In this document: one piece after another, positions 1 to 8,071 of the stretch
Position numbering within the stretch: position 1 is the stretch's first letter
How the letters are laid out: the number at the start of each line of letters is the position of its first letter
DNA from: Acidimicrobiaceae bacterium
Lineage (GTDB): Bacteria > Actinomycetota > Acidimicrobiia > Acidimicrobiales > Palsa-688
Assembly (NCBI GenBank): GCA_030838025.1
Contig: JAUTXM010000050.1
Coordinates: forward strand, 1 to 16,375
Direction: 5' to 3'
Length of the DNA: 16,375 nucleotides
Notes under the pieces: generated by a model
What the model was told of the DNA's origin: nothing
Seen by the model: the letters and a program-made list of their open reading frames with translations, nothing else
Database searches by the model: none
Made by a program: the position numbers and the translations under genes

Positions 1-544
1 CGTCGACCACCGCGGGCAGGGTTGGGTCGGGGCTGCGGGCGGCCACGGTGCTCATTGCCAGCTCGGCCGCGGTGCGCTCGTGGGGTGACAGCGGCCGACC
101 GAGCGACCCCGCCGCCAGCGAACAGAGCAGCTCCGATTGGCGCCGCCGGGCGTCGCTCTCGCCTGAGCCCGGCGTTTGGAGCGGATTGAGGCGCACCGAA
201 CCGCCGGGAGCGATTCGTAGCGTCGTGGCGCCCGATGCCTCGGCGAGTGGCCCATACTCGCCCTTCGGGTCGACGACCCATGCCTGGCGGCCAAAGACCT
301 GCTGGCGCCACACCAGCGCTTTGACGAAGCTCGACTTGCCCCGCCCGATCTGGCCCAACACGATCATGTTGGGGTTGGTGAGCACCCCGGCGCGGTAGAG
401 CTCCCAGGCGTCGTATACGAACGCCCCACCGAAAAGATCCCGCCCGATGTACACCCCGCGCTCGCCTAGGCCGCCCTCGGCCACGAACGGGTAGGCCGCC
501 TGGAGATGCGCCGTCGTGGCCCGGTGCGCCGGCGGCGGGCTCAC
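1..544 (-). CDS. VirB4/TraC-like type IV secretion ATPase, 3' end missing (runs off left edge)
   Basis: This is the N-terminal 181 residues of a conjugation ATPase of the VirB4/TraC kind, which powers assembly or substrate movement in a type IV secretion system at the inner face of the membrane. The frame carries a Walker A motif GQIGRGKS at residues 64-71. It is followed by a conserved WVVDPKGEYG segment at about 83-92, typical of VirB4/TraC-type proteins. The Walker B part lies beyond the window. The start chosen is GTG at 544, the first plausible start after the upstream gene ends; no good Shine-Dalgarno sequence precedes it, so the start is uncertain. The frame stays open further upstream, but that stretch overlaps the end of the preceding gene and shows no family-like sequence. 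It lies 85 nt after the SCO6880-like gene on the same strand and is probably co-transcribed with it. The family call is secure; the exact subfamily is not. Confidence 0.85.
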   Translation of the reverse strand, partial: MSPPPAHRATTAHLQAAYPFVAEGGLGERGVYIGRDLFGGAFVYDAWELYRAGVLTNPNMIVLGQIGRGKSSFVKALVWRQQVFGRQAWVVDPKGEYGPLAEASGATTLRIAPGGSVRLNPLQTPGSGESDARRRQSELLCSLAAGSLGRPLSPHERTAAELAMSTVAARSPDPTLPAVVD

Positions 545-629
545 GTGGGCACCGCCCGCTGGGGTCGCCGGAGAGCAGTTCCAAGCCGCTGGTGCGCTCG
601 CGAGTCGCCGCCGCCGCCGGGCCGCCCCG

Positions 630-2138
630 TCACCGCAGGCCTCTGGCCAGCGGCAAGGTCCAGGTGAATGCTTCCGCTTGCTGGCCGTACAGGCGCCGCA
701 GCTCCAGATTGGATTGCCGGGCGGCCTGTTCGATCTCGGCGCAGGCCACGTCGAGTTCGTCCTGGTTCAGCGCACTGACGCCCACGTAGCCCGAGAAGCG
801 AAACTCGGCATGGCCGTCGGCCAACTCCGACTCCCGACGTATCACCCCCTCCGCTTCGCGCTGGCGGCGGGCCGTGGTGAGAAATCCCGCCTTTTGGCGA
901 AGCTGTTCGTCGGCCAGGTCGGCAGTTCGAGCCGCCTCCACCTCCCGGGCGGCGCGAGCCGGCGGGATCGGTGCCATCACGACCGACGTGACCCGGCAAC
1001 CCGATGTCGCCAGCAGCAACGGGCTCAGGAAGTCGGGACCCACCTCGATGCGCGGCCACTCCGCGATCCAGTACGTGGCGTGCCACGACCCGTCGGCATG
1101 CCAAGTGGCCCATCGCTCCTCGTTCGCCATGGGCCACACGACACCACCCCCGGACGCACCGCCGGCCGCGCCGCCGGGCGCACCTCCTGAGGCACCGCCT
1201 GACGCACCGCCGGCGATCGCGCCGTGGGGGTCGCACGCCCGGCGAAAGCCCGCCGCCACCTCCCCCTCGGTCAACACCCGGTCGACCACGAGTTCGACCT
1301 GGCGCAGTTGTCCCTGAAGCAGTCGAAGTTCCCGGCGCAGCACCCCGCAGGCCGCGGCGTGCCCGCGGCCGAACGCTCGCGACGCCCGGGCCGCTTTGCG
1401 GAGATTGATGGCGACGACCACGAGCGACACGTGTGTGTGGCCGACCGGCCCGGCGCCACTGATCAACTCGGCATAACTCTCCCTCGCCTGCTCCCCTGCC
1501 CCCGAAGCCGGCCGGCCGGACTCGTCGAGGTACCGTCGCAGGCCATCTCGATCGCCCGGCGTGGCCCGCTCGATCCACTGGATGCGGTGAACCGGACTCC
1601 CATCCCGGCACAACCCGGCCAACACGGCGCCCCAAGCATCGAGCCGTCGCTGTTTCTCGGTGGGATCGAGCAGGGAAAATGACCTCCCATGTACCGCGAG
1701 CATCGCGGCGAGGGTTCCCGACTTGGCATCTCGGACCACGCCGATCGGGGGTGAGCCAGGAACCTCAGGAGCGGCTGAAATGTGCACCCCCGCCAGGACG
1801 GCAGGCGGCGACGCCCGGGCTGCGCCGGCCAGCGTCGTCCCCACCTGCGCCACGTCGGATCGTTCCGGCTGAACCGCCCGCCTTCGGAGCCACGCAGCGA
1901 CGATCGGCACCCACCCACCGGGGGTGCGACCGGCGATATTCCAACAGGCGGCGGCGCCCGTGGCGGCGACCACCGACAGCGCCAACATGGGCCCCACCGG
2001 GCCGGGGGCGACCCGCAAGACGGCCAGTGCGACCAGGCAACCACCAGCGGCGACTGCCAGTTGAGTCCCGCTGATTCCCGCGATCAGGCCGCGCCGCTCG
2101 AGGGGCGGGAAGCGGTACCGTCCGCTCTCAGTTGTCAC
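630..2138 (-). CDS. SCO6880/PrgI-like conjugation membrane protein
   Basis: This 502-residue protein resembles the actinobacterial SCO6880 family found beside VirB4-like ATPases in conjugation clusters. These proteins begin with a PrgI-like pair of membrane helices. Here hydrophobic segments lie at about residues 22-41 and 48-66, followed by a long soluble part. Residues around 307-330 are a run of GGAS/GGAP-type tetrapeptides, probably a flexible linker or a recent expansion. The sequence ends in TWTLPLARGLR. It starts with GTG at 2138, overlapping the end of the VirB6-like gene by 11 nt, which suggests translational coupling. By context it would anchor or partner the ATPase at the membrane. 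It carries no Walker motif of its own, so it looks like the membrane half of a split PrgI/VirB4 arrangement. The family is recalled from sequence features, not from a search. Confidence 0.75.
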   Translation of the reverse strand: MTTESGRYRFPPLERRGLIAGISGTQLAVAAGGCLVALAVLRVAPGPVGPMLALSVVAATGAAACWNIAGRTPGGWVPIVAAWLRRRAVQPERSDVAQVGTTLAGAARASPPAVLAGVHISAAPEVPGSPPIGVVRDAKSGTLAAMLAVHGRSFSLLDPTEKQRRLDAWGAVLAGLCRDGSPVHRIQWIERATPGDRDGLRRYLDESGRPASGAGEQARESYAELISGAGPVGHTHVSLVVVAINLRKAARASRAFGRGHAAACGVLRRELRLLQGQLRQVELVVDRVLTEGEVAAGFRRACDPHGAIAGGASGGASGGAPGGAAGGASGGGVVWPMANEERWATWHADGSWHATYWIAEWPRIEVGPDFLSPLLLATSGCRVTSVVMAPIPPARAAREVEAARTADLADEQLRQKAGFLTTARRQREAEGVIRRESELADGHAEFRFSGYVGVSALNQDELDVACAEIEQAARQSNLELRRLYGQQAEAFTWTLPLARGLR

Positions 2139-3507
2139 CCGCCGCCTCCGGACCGGGCTGCGGCGGAGCCGTCATCGGCGGCGACGATCCGTTCGATGCC
2201 CCACGGGAAGCACTGCCGACGGGCAGGACGTCAACCGCACCCGCCGAACCCGAAGAGCCGCCCGCGCTCGACGAGCCGGCGGAGCCCGACGAGGCCGACC
2301 AGTTGTCAGGGAGACGAATGGCGTTCAACTGGCCGCCCTCCTCCCGATTCCCGCCCGCCGCAGAAGCGGGCTCGGATCCGTTGCCCGCCATCATCTGGCT
2401 GGCCACGGCACCCTCGAACCCACCGACCACTTGGCGGGCCACTCCAGCGGCGGCCCGGGTCCCCACGGCGATCGGACGGCGCTCCATACGCTCGAGGTGG
2501 CCGATCACCCCGGCCTCGACCATGGGGACCATGCGCAACAGGGCGAAGGGGGCACACGCGGCCAGCAACAGAAGCGTGGCACCCTGCATGATCGTGCCGA
2601 TGCCGTCGCCCGCGGTGATCATGCCCGCGGCCAGGTCGATTACGACGACGATCACGAACTTGCTCAGGAGCAACGCGACCAGGACCTCGATCATGCGCCG
2701 GGTCCAGTTGACCGTGCCTTTCCACACCAATCCGCTCATGGCGATCGGGAGGAACAGCACCACGACATAGATGGCACCGGTCCGCAGCAGCAACTCAATC
2801 CAGATGAGCAAGGCGCCTGCCATCAGTAAGAGCAGGACGATGATGGTGAGGAACGTTCCGACCCCCGCCGCCCCGGCCGAACTGACCGTCGCCACGGCCT
2901 CGCCCAGCGCCCCGAGGGCGCGATTGGCGCTGCCGTTGAGGTCACCCGTCACGAATGCAGTGGCCCAATCGGTGACCTCGAGGGCTCGCTCGGTCAGCAC
3001 GACCGAGACCGCTGCACCGATTATCGCCACCGGGACGTACACCCCACCGGCGCGCAACAGCTGGCCGGCATCACGGTGGATCACGGCGCTGATCAGGCCC
3101 ACCAGCATCAACGGCAGCAGGATCAGCACCGCCAAGCTCCGCATGACGTCGAGATGCTCTTGAAACCACTGCTGATCCAACGTGACCTGTGTGGTCTTGG
3201 AGATCGCCACCGAGATCTGGTCGAGCACCGTCCGCACGCCGTCGGCGACGAAGTTGCCGAAGGTCCCGAAGATCGCTCGGGCCATCGTCTTGGCGGCTTC
3301 CTGGCCGAGACCGCCAAGCGGGTCGCATCCCAATGCCGGAAGGCACGGAAGCCGGCCGAGGTCCGCGGGCGCTGCGGTCGGCACCGGCCGGACCGGCACG
3401 ACCAGCGCCGATGGTGCTGCCGACGCCCGCGACGCGCGCGACGCCCCGAGCAGAAACACCGCGCCGGCCACGAGCACAGCGCACGCCCAACGGGTCCCGG
3501 GCGTCAC
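2128..3507 (-). CDS. VirB6/TrbL-like polytopic membrane protein of the T4SS
   Basis: The product is a 459-residue membrane protein with an N-terminal signal-like helix (residues 7-22, followed by an Ala/Ser-rich stretch). Further hydrophobic segments lie at about 123-143, 155-172, 216-238, 243-262, 274-297 and 308-326. The segment around 235-262, containing WIELLLRTGAIYVVVLFLPIAM, resembles the conserved core of VirB6/TrbL channel proteins. Those proteins form the inner-membrane translocation pore of type IV secretion systems. The C-terminal 100 or so residues are hydrophilic and rich in Ser, Gly and Ala, so probably disordered. The GTG start at 3507 overlaps the stop codon of the upstream small membrane protein in a GTGA arrangement. 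Its own end overlaps the next gene by 11 nt, placing it in the middle of a tightly coupled operon. Cysteines at about 55 and 61 could form an external disulfide if the processed N-terminus faces outward. Confidence 0.75.
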   Translation of the reverse strand: MTPGTRWACAVLVAGAVFLLGASRASRASAAPSALVVPVRPVPTAAPADLGRLPCLPALGCDPLGGLGQEAAKTMARAIFGTFGNFVADGVRTVLDQISVAISKTTQVTLDQQWFQEHLDVMRSLAVLILLPLMLVGLISAVIHRDAGQLLRAGGVYVPVAIIGAAVSVVLTERALEVTDWATAFVTGDLNGSANRALGALGEAVATVSSAGAAGVGTFLTIIVLLLLMAGALLIWIELLLRTGAIYVVVLFLPIAMSGLVWKGTVNWTRRMIEVLVALLLSKFVIVVVIDLAAGMITAGDGIGTIMQGATLLLLAACAPFALLRMVPMVEAGVIGHLERMERRPIAVGTRAAAGVARQVVGGFEGAVASQMMAGNGSEPASAAGGNREEGGQLNAIRLPDNWSASSGSAGSSSAGGSSGSAGAVDVLPVGSASRGASNGSSPPMTAPPQPGPEAAGDN

Positions 3508-3794
3508 CTGACTGAGTTACCGACGTGCGTAAAGAAGTTGATCACGGGGGAGGCCGCGCCGATCAGCAGGGCGGCCGCGGCGGAGATGATGACACCTTTG
3601 CGGCCGCTGTAGGCCTGGTGGTAGTTCTGCGAATGCTGCCCGAACGCCCAGGCCACGGCGCCGACCACCATCCCGACCATTGCTGCGATGAGCGCCCAGC
3701 CTCCGATTCCGTTGGTGAGCTGTTGCAGGACTTCGGCTCCCGGGAGTTGCTGAGCGCTGGGATTCAAGGTCACATCGGCGAACAGGTGAAACAT
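3504..3794 (-). CDS. Small two-helix membrane protein, first gene of the T4SS operon (pilin-like candidate)
   Basis: This 96-residue protein starts MFHLFADVTLNPSAQQLPG. It has two hydrophobic helices, at about residues 30-52 and 68-92, joined by a short polar loop containing HSQNYHQAYSGRKG. Size, topology and position at the head of a VirB6-PrgI-VirB4 operon fit a VirB2/VirB3-like subunit or the small DUF-type membrane proteins seen in actinobacterial conjugation clusters. The specific family is not proven. The ATG at 3794 is preferred because AGGAGG (complement of 3805-3810) lies 10 nt upstream. A longer in-frame start at 3848 lacks a ribosome site. The stop codon overlaps the GTG of the VirB6-like gene by 4 nt. 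Confidence 0.7.
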   Translation of the reverse strand: MFHLFADVTLNPSAQQLPGAEVLQQLTNGIGGWALIAAMVGMVVGAVAWAFGQHSQNYHQAYSGRKGVIISAAAALLIGAASPVINFFTHVGNSVR

Positions 3795-3898
3795 GGTTAT
3801 GCACCCTCCTTCTTCGATCACGACTGTAAGTCTTTCATATCTTTTCATGGTGTGCTAGTTATTTCTCGTGCAAATCGGAACGAGGGCGTGACAACGTC
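3795..3898. promoter_or_regulatory. Divergent control region between T4SS operon and relaxase
   Basis: This 104-bp spacer separates the minus-strand T4SS operon from the plus-strand relaxase, and the stretch 3825-3875 is markedly more AT-rich than its surroundings. It contains the AGGAGG ribosome site of the small membrane protein (3805-3810, minus strand). It also contains a tandem imperfect repeat, TCTTTCATA then TCTTTTCATG, at 3831-3849. A GAGGG at 3882-3886 may be the ribosome site for the relaxase, though at 12 nt it is far from its GTG. Both promoters must lie here or inside the genes. I could not fix convincing -35/-10 pairs; TTGCAC on the minus strand near 3868-3873 is a weak -35 candidate. 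An oriT often sits beside the relaxase gene and could also be here. Confidence 0.45.
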
Positions 3899-6835
3899 GT
3901 GCTCGTCCTTCGTCCCATCAGCAGTGGTCAGGCCCGCTACTACCTCGAGGGCCCGGCTCCCGGGCGGTGGATCGGGGCAGGCAGCGCGGAACTCGGGCTG
4001 CGAGGCTCCGTCGATGCCGCGCCGCTCCATGCGGTCCTGGACGGCCACCATCCCGGTGGTGACCAGCTGCTGGCCCGAATCCCGGCCACCCGGCGCAGCG
4101 GCTTCGATCTCATCCTGGCGGCGCCGAAGTCGGTGTCGCTGCTCGCAGCGCTCAGTGACGACGATCACCGCGGCCGGTTCCGGCAGGCTCATGACCAGGC
4201 CGTCGGCTCGACCCTTGGCTATCTCGAACGCGAAGCTGCGTGGACCCGACGCAGCTCCGCCCAGATACCCACATCAGGACTGGTCGGGGCGGCCTTTCCC
4301 CACGCGATGAGCGCCGCCCTCGACCCCCACCTGCACACGCATCTGGTCGTCGCCAATCTGGTCCACGGCGAAGACGGGCGGTGGTCGACCCTCGATAGCC
4401 GGGCATTGTTCCGCCACGTGGGGGCGGCGGGGACGGTGTTTCAAGCGGGCCTCCGATTCCACCTGGCCGAGCAGGGCCTTCATTTCGACTGGAAGATCGA
4501 TCGTCACGGTTTCGGGGACGTCGTCGGCGTGTCCCGAGCCGCCATCGAGGCGGGCTCACTGCGCCAACGTCAGGTGCACCACGAAATCGAGTCCGGACTG
4601 GCCGGGCGAGTCGGACGGGCGACCGCAGCCGGCCGCACTCGGGGGGCGCAACAAGGGGGTGGCACCGGCGGTTCCGATGCTCCATGGTCCGAGCGGGTGG
4701 CGACCGCGGGCCTCGACCGCCCCAGCGCCGAGCGGTTGCTCGCGATGGCCGCAAGCCGCCGGCCCAGAAGCCACGACGCCGAGCTGTACAGGCCCGCCAA
4801 CGCGTCGCTGACGCGGTTGCTGGGCGAGCAACACTCGCGCTTCCGCCGGCCAGACGTGGTCCGGGCGGCCGCCACCTTGTCGGTCACGGGGGCACCCGCC
4901 GCCACGCTCGAACGGGTGGCCCACGAATTCCTGCAAACCGCGTTGCCCGCGGGCGGCGACACGTGGACGACTCCCGGCCTGCGCCGCCTCGAGGAGCAGA
5001 TCGAGGCCACGGCGGCGGCCCCCAGCAGGGCCGCCGGCCTCGTCACAACCGGCACGCCGCAGACCCGGGACCTGAGCGACGCCGGACGGCAAGCCGTCGA
5101 GCGTCTGACGCGAGATGGCGCACCTGTCGACATCTTGACCGGGGGGCTGATCAGCCAGGCCCGGGTGCTCGATGCCGCACGTGACGCGTGGGAGCGCAAC
5201 GGCCACCGGGTGGCGATGGTGAGCCAAACCGAACGGGGGCAAGCGAGATGGCGCACCCTCGCGGCATTGGAGCCGCCGTCACAGTCCCCGACGCATCCGA
5301 CCGTCGTTCTGGTCGACAATGCCGAACGGTGGTCGACAAACGACCTGCATCAGGTCACGGCTGATGCCGCGGCCCGAAACGCCAAGGTGGTGCTGCTGGA
5401 CGGGGGCAGCGCGCCCCGCCGGGATCGGGCCGAGAGCCCGGCCATGGAGACATTGCGGGTGAATCTGACGGCCATCGACGCCGGTCCCGAGCCCCCGAGC
5501 ATCCCCGACCTCACCGGCTCCGCGCGCCAACCGATCGTCCGGGCCGGCCTCGACGGAGCCGTGACCCTGGCGCCGACCGGGCAGGCGGCCATGGACCAGC
5601 TGATCCGCGACTGGCGTCGAGGCTGGACCGCCGGGGACCGGCCCCGGATGGTGGCCCTGGGCCCGGAGGAAGCCGAGCACCTAAACGGCATGGCTCGCGC
5701 CATCCGGGCGCAAGCGGGCGAGTTGCGGGGCCCATCGGTCATGGTCGGCGAGCGGTCGTTTCAGGCAGGCGACGAAGTGTTGGCCCTCCGGCGAGACGCA
5801 TCGCTCGGCGCGGTGCGGGGCGCCACCCGGGGCCGGGTGACCGCGGTCGATGCCGCGGCCAAGTCAGTCACCGTCCAGTGGCAGGGTCTGGACGAACGGA
5901 GGACGGTCACCAGCGGACAGTCCGGAACCCGCTCGCCCCCGCTCGCCCACAGCTATGCGACCACGCCTGCCTATCTCCGGGATGGCCACGACGGCCCCAT
6001 CTTGAGCCTCGGCGACGTCGAAGCGGTGGCGCCCCGCCTGCACCCCGACCGGGTCTACGACGTGGTGACGCCGTCCGCCCTCGACCGACCCCTCGACCGA
6101 GCCGCTGGCCGCACCCTTGACCGCAGCCTTGACCGAGCCGCCGGCCGCAGCCAACCCAGGCACATGACGGCGCTGCTGGCTGAGCTTCCGAGCGGCGGCG
6201 ACCACCGAACCACGCGAGACCTCGCCGCCGACGCCGGCCGGCCGCTCAGCGAGCTGGAACCCGAACGGGACCGCCTGGCCGACCACCTGACCGCCACCGC
6301 GCCCCCCGACACCCGAGCGGCCCTGCGACACCTGAGCGAGGAGCGGGACTGGCTGATCTCGATTCCCGACCGCCTTCGCCGGCCCGAGCACATCGCCGCC
6401 CTGGCCGATCTCGACCGACACGGCGCGGCGCTCAACGGGGCCACCCGCGATCGAGCCCTGTGGCTCGAAGGCCATCGTGACCAAATTGAGCGATGGGCCG
6501 ACCTTTCCCAGGCGGCCGCGTGGCGGGAAGCGGCGCTCGGCCGGGGGGCCGAAATCCGGCCCGGCGTCGCCGTCCAGTCCGCCATCGGGCTGCCGCCGCC
6601 CGCCACCGACCCCACCCATCAGGCCCCGCAGCCCGCCTGGCGCCAAGCTGCGGGGACCATCGAAGCGCATCGCGAGCGTTGGGGCCTTCCCGACCAGCCG
6701 CTCGAGTTGCACCACGGCCGGGTTCCGCAGGCCGAACTCACCCGACGAGCCGGAGAGCTCGATGTGCTGGCAGCAGCCAACGAGTTGCAACGAAGCCGCA
6801 GCGCCGACCGGTCGCTTGGCCCCCCAGGGCTCTGA
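3899..6835 (+). CDS. TrwC/MobF-type conjugative relaxase with degenerate helicase domain
   Basis: This 978-residue protein matches TrwC/TraI relaxases, which nick one DNA strand at oriT and stay bound to its 5' end during conjugation. The N-terminal relaxase domain (about 1-300) has a candidate catalytic tyrosine pair Y14-Y15 and a PGRWIGAGSAELGLRG segment. It also has FDLILAAPKSVSLLAA (69-84) and the metal-binding triad DPHLHTH (H144, H146, H148). Residues about 390-700 align by eye with the RecD-like helicase module, beginning LSDAGRQAV (392). The Walker A site reads TGGLISQAR (414-422) with no GKT, and the Walker B site is VVLVDNAERW (469-478) with Asn for Glu. The late motif reads LAHSYATT (682-689) without the following QG. 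The C-terminus (about 750-978) is charged and lacks a recognisable domain. The GTG start at 3899 gives the expected MLVLRPISSG-like beginning. It is divergent from the T4SS operon, which supports a joint transfer role. The relaxase call is strong; helicase inactivity is inferred from the missing motifs. Confidence 0.92.
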   Translation: MLVLRPISSGQARYYLEGPAPGRWIGAGSAELGLRGSVDAAPLHAVLDGHHPGGDQLLARIPATRRSGFDLILAAPKSVSLLAALSDDDHRGRFRQAHDQAVGSTLGYLEREAAWTRRSSAQIPTSGLVGAAFPHAMSAALDPHLHTHLVVANLVHGEDGRWSTLDSRALFRHVGAAGTVFQAGLRFHLAEQGLHFDWKIDRHGFGDVVGVSRAAIEAGSLRQRQVHHEIESGLAGRVGRATAAGRTRGAQQGGGTGGSDAPWSERVATAGLDRPSAERLLAMAASRRPRSHDAELYRPANASLTRLLGEQHSRFRRPDVVRAAATLSVTGAPAATLERVAHEFLQTALPAGGDTWTTPGLRRLEEQIEATAAAPSRAAGLVTTGTPQTRDLSDAGRQAVERLTRDGAPVDILTGGLISQARVLDAARDAWERNGHRVAMVSQTERGQARWRTLAALEPPSQSPTHPTVVLVDNAERWSTNDLHQVTADAAARNAKVVLLDGGSAPRRDRAESPAMETLRVNLTAIDAGPEPPSIPDLTGSARQPIVRAGLDGAVTLAPTGQAAMDQLIRDWRRGWTAGDRPRMVALGPEEAEHLNGMARAIRAQAGELRGPSVMVGERSFQAGDEVLALRRDASLGAVRGATRGRVTAVDAAAKSVTVQWQGLDERRTVTSGQSGTRSPPLAHSYATTPAYLRDGHDGPILSLGDVEAVAPRLHPDRVYDVVTPSALDRPLDRAAGRTLDRSLDRAAGRSQPRHMTALLAELPSGGDHRTTRDLAADAGRPLSELEPERDRLADHLTATAPPDTRAALRHLSEERDWLISIPDRLRRPEHIAALADLDRHGAALNGATRDRALWLEGHRDQIERWADLSQAAAWREAALGRGAEIRPGVAVQSAIGLPPPATDPTHQAPQPAWRQAAGTIEAHRERWGLPDQPLELHHGRVPQAELTRRAGELDVLAAANELQRSRSADRSLGPPGL
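6080..6151 (+). repeat. 36-bp tandem duplication inside the relaxase gene
   Basis: Two adjacent 36-nt units (6080-6115 and 6116-6151) encode LDRPLDRAAGRT and LDRSLDRAAGRS, residues 728-751 of the relaxase. Each unit contains two LDR steps, so the repeat is also a half-unit repeat. It sits between the degenerate helicase part and the charged C-terminus, where a flexible or coiled linker could tolerate expansion. Confidence 0.85.
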
Positions 6836-6923
6836 GGAGTGCGATCATCGTCGCATCGTCTCGCCGGACCCGCCCGACCCAGCCGTAGCTACCCGCAGCC
6901 GGCGAAGGTCGCGATGGCGGATC

Positions 6924-7958
6924 ATGCGGCTGCTGATCAGCGTCGCCCTGGCCGCCTTGGCGCTGCATGTCGTCTATGGCCAGCGTGACGAGCTGGTCGG
7001 TGCGACGAGCTATCTGGACCACATCCGATGGCAATGGCTCCTCGCCGCCGGGGTGGTCGAACTGGCCTCCATCGTCGCCTTCGCCGCCCTCCAGCGTCGC
7101 TTGTTCCGGGCAGGGCACGTGTCGATCCCGCTCACGACACTCACCGCCATCACGTTCGCGGGCAACGCCATCCAGAACTCCCTTCCGGGCGGCCCGGTAT
7201 TCAGCAATGTCTTCGCCTTCCGGCAGTTTCGGGGCCGGGGGGCGGACGACGTGCTCTCCGGGTGGATCCTCGTGGCGACGGCGGCGCTGGCCCAGATCTC
7301 GTTGGTGATCCTGGCGGTGGTCGGGCTGGCGGCGGCGAGTGGTACCGGAAGCGAGCTCGACCTGGTCACGGTGATCCTCGGCCTGCTCGCCCTGGCTGCC
7401 GTCATCGTGTTCATCTGGAGCCGGCGGCGCTGGATCGCCCGGCATATGGTGCGCCCACTCCACCTGGCACAGCGGATCTTCAAGCGCCCGATCGGCGACC
7501 CCCGCCAACTCATCGAAGACCTCCTCCACCAGATGGACGTCATCTCGCCTTCGAGGCTCGACTGGGTCGTGGCGCTTGGTTACGCCGTGGCCAACTGGGC
7601 CCTCGACATCGGCTGCCTGATCGCGGCCTTCACGGCCGTGGGCGCGCCGGTCCCCTGGCGTGCCCTCCTCCTGGCGTACGCCGCTGCCCAGCTCGCCACC
7701 AATCTCCCGATCACGCCCGGCGGGCTCGGTGTGGTGGAGGGCAGCCTCATCATCGGCCTGGTCGCCTACGGGGGTGGCCAGGAGAGCACGGTGGCCGCGG
7801 TCCTGCTGTACCGGTTGCTCAGCTTCTGGTCCCTCCTGCTCATCGGCTGGGTCGCGTGGGCGTATGCCAGCTGGGACCTGCGCCGCCAGGAGGTTCGCGA
7901 CCCGAACGCAGCGGCGCCCGAGGCGCTGGCACCATGGAACGTGAAAGGGGCCACGTGA
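6924..7958 (+). CDS. Flippase-like integral membrane protein (LPG synthase TM / UPF0104 family)
   Basis: This 344-residue polytopic membrane protein has the hallmarks of the lysylphosphatidylglycerol-synthase transmembrane (UPF0104/AglD-like) family. They include NSLPGGPVFSNVFAFRQF beginning at residue 85 and TPGGLGVVEGSL at 264-275. About seven to eight hydrophobic segments are spread along it. Family members act in the cytoplasmic membrane, often in lipid or polyprenyl-linked sugar transfer or flipping; the substrate here is unknown. There is no soluble synthetase domain, so it is not a full MprF. ATG at 6924 is chosen because the hydrophobic homology begins there. The frame continues upstream into the relaxase gene but reads as low-quality Arg/Pro-rich sequence. 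It follows the relaxase by 88 nt on the same strand but looks like chromosomal cargo, not a transfer gene. Confidence 0.85.
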   Translation: MRLLISVALAALALHVVYGQRDELVGATSYLDHIRWQWLLAAGVVELASIVAFAALQRRLFRAGHVSIPLTTLTAITFAGNAIQNSLPGGPVFSNVFAFRQFRGRGADDVLSGWILVATAALAQISLVILAVVGLAAASGTGSELDLVTVILGLLALAAVIVFIWSRRRWIARHMVRPLHLAQRIFKRPIGDPRQLIEDLLHQMDVISPSRLDWVVALGYAVANWALDIGCLIAAFTAVGAPVPWRALLLAYAAAQLATNLPITPGGLGVVEGSLIIGLVAYGGGQESTVAAVLLYRLLSFWSLLLIGWVAWAYASWDLRRQEVRDPNAAAPEALAPWNVKGAT

Positions 7959-7964
7959 CGACTC

Positions 7965-8034
7965 CCGGCAGTGGGCGAGGGGGATTCTGGGGCTCAGACT
8001 GCCGGCGTCTCCGCGCCCGGCCCGGTGACGGGCC
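7965..8034 (+). terminator. Possible hairpins after the flippase gene
   Basis: Seven bases after the flippase stop, CCGGCAGT (7965-7972) can pair with ACTGCCGG (7998-8005). A second stem, GGCCCG (8019-8024) with CGGGCC (8029-8034), closes a GTGA tetraloop of the GNRA type. Neither is followed by a T-run, so a Rho-independent terminator is possible but unproven. They might instead be part of the leader of the next gene. Confidence 0.25.
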
Positions 8035-8071
8035 CGGTCAAATCCGTCCCCGTTTCGAAGCGGACCATCGA

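Noticed and set aside
541..1635. 364-codon minus-strand frame inside the SCO6880-like gene
   Set aside because: It is an alternative frame of the real gene, dominated by Arg and Gly with no membrane segment or motif.
3795..3848. Longer start (3848) for the small membrane protein
   Set aside because: It has no ribosome site, and the extra MKRYERLT-like peptide spans the AT-rich spacer and the ribosome site of the internal ATG.
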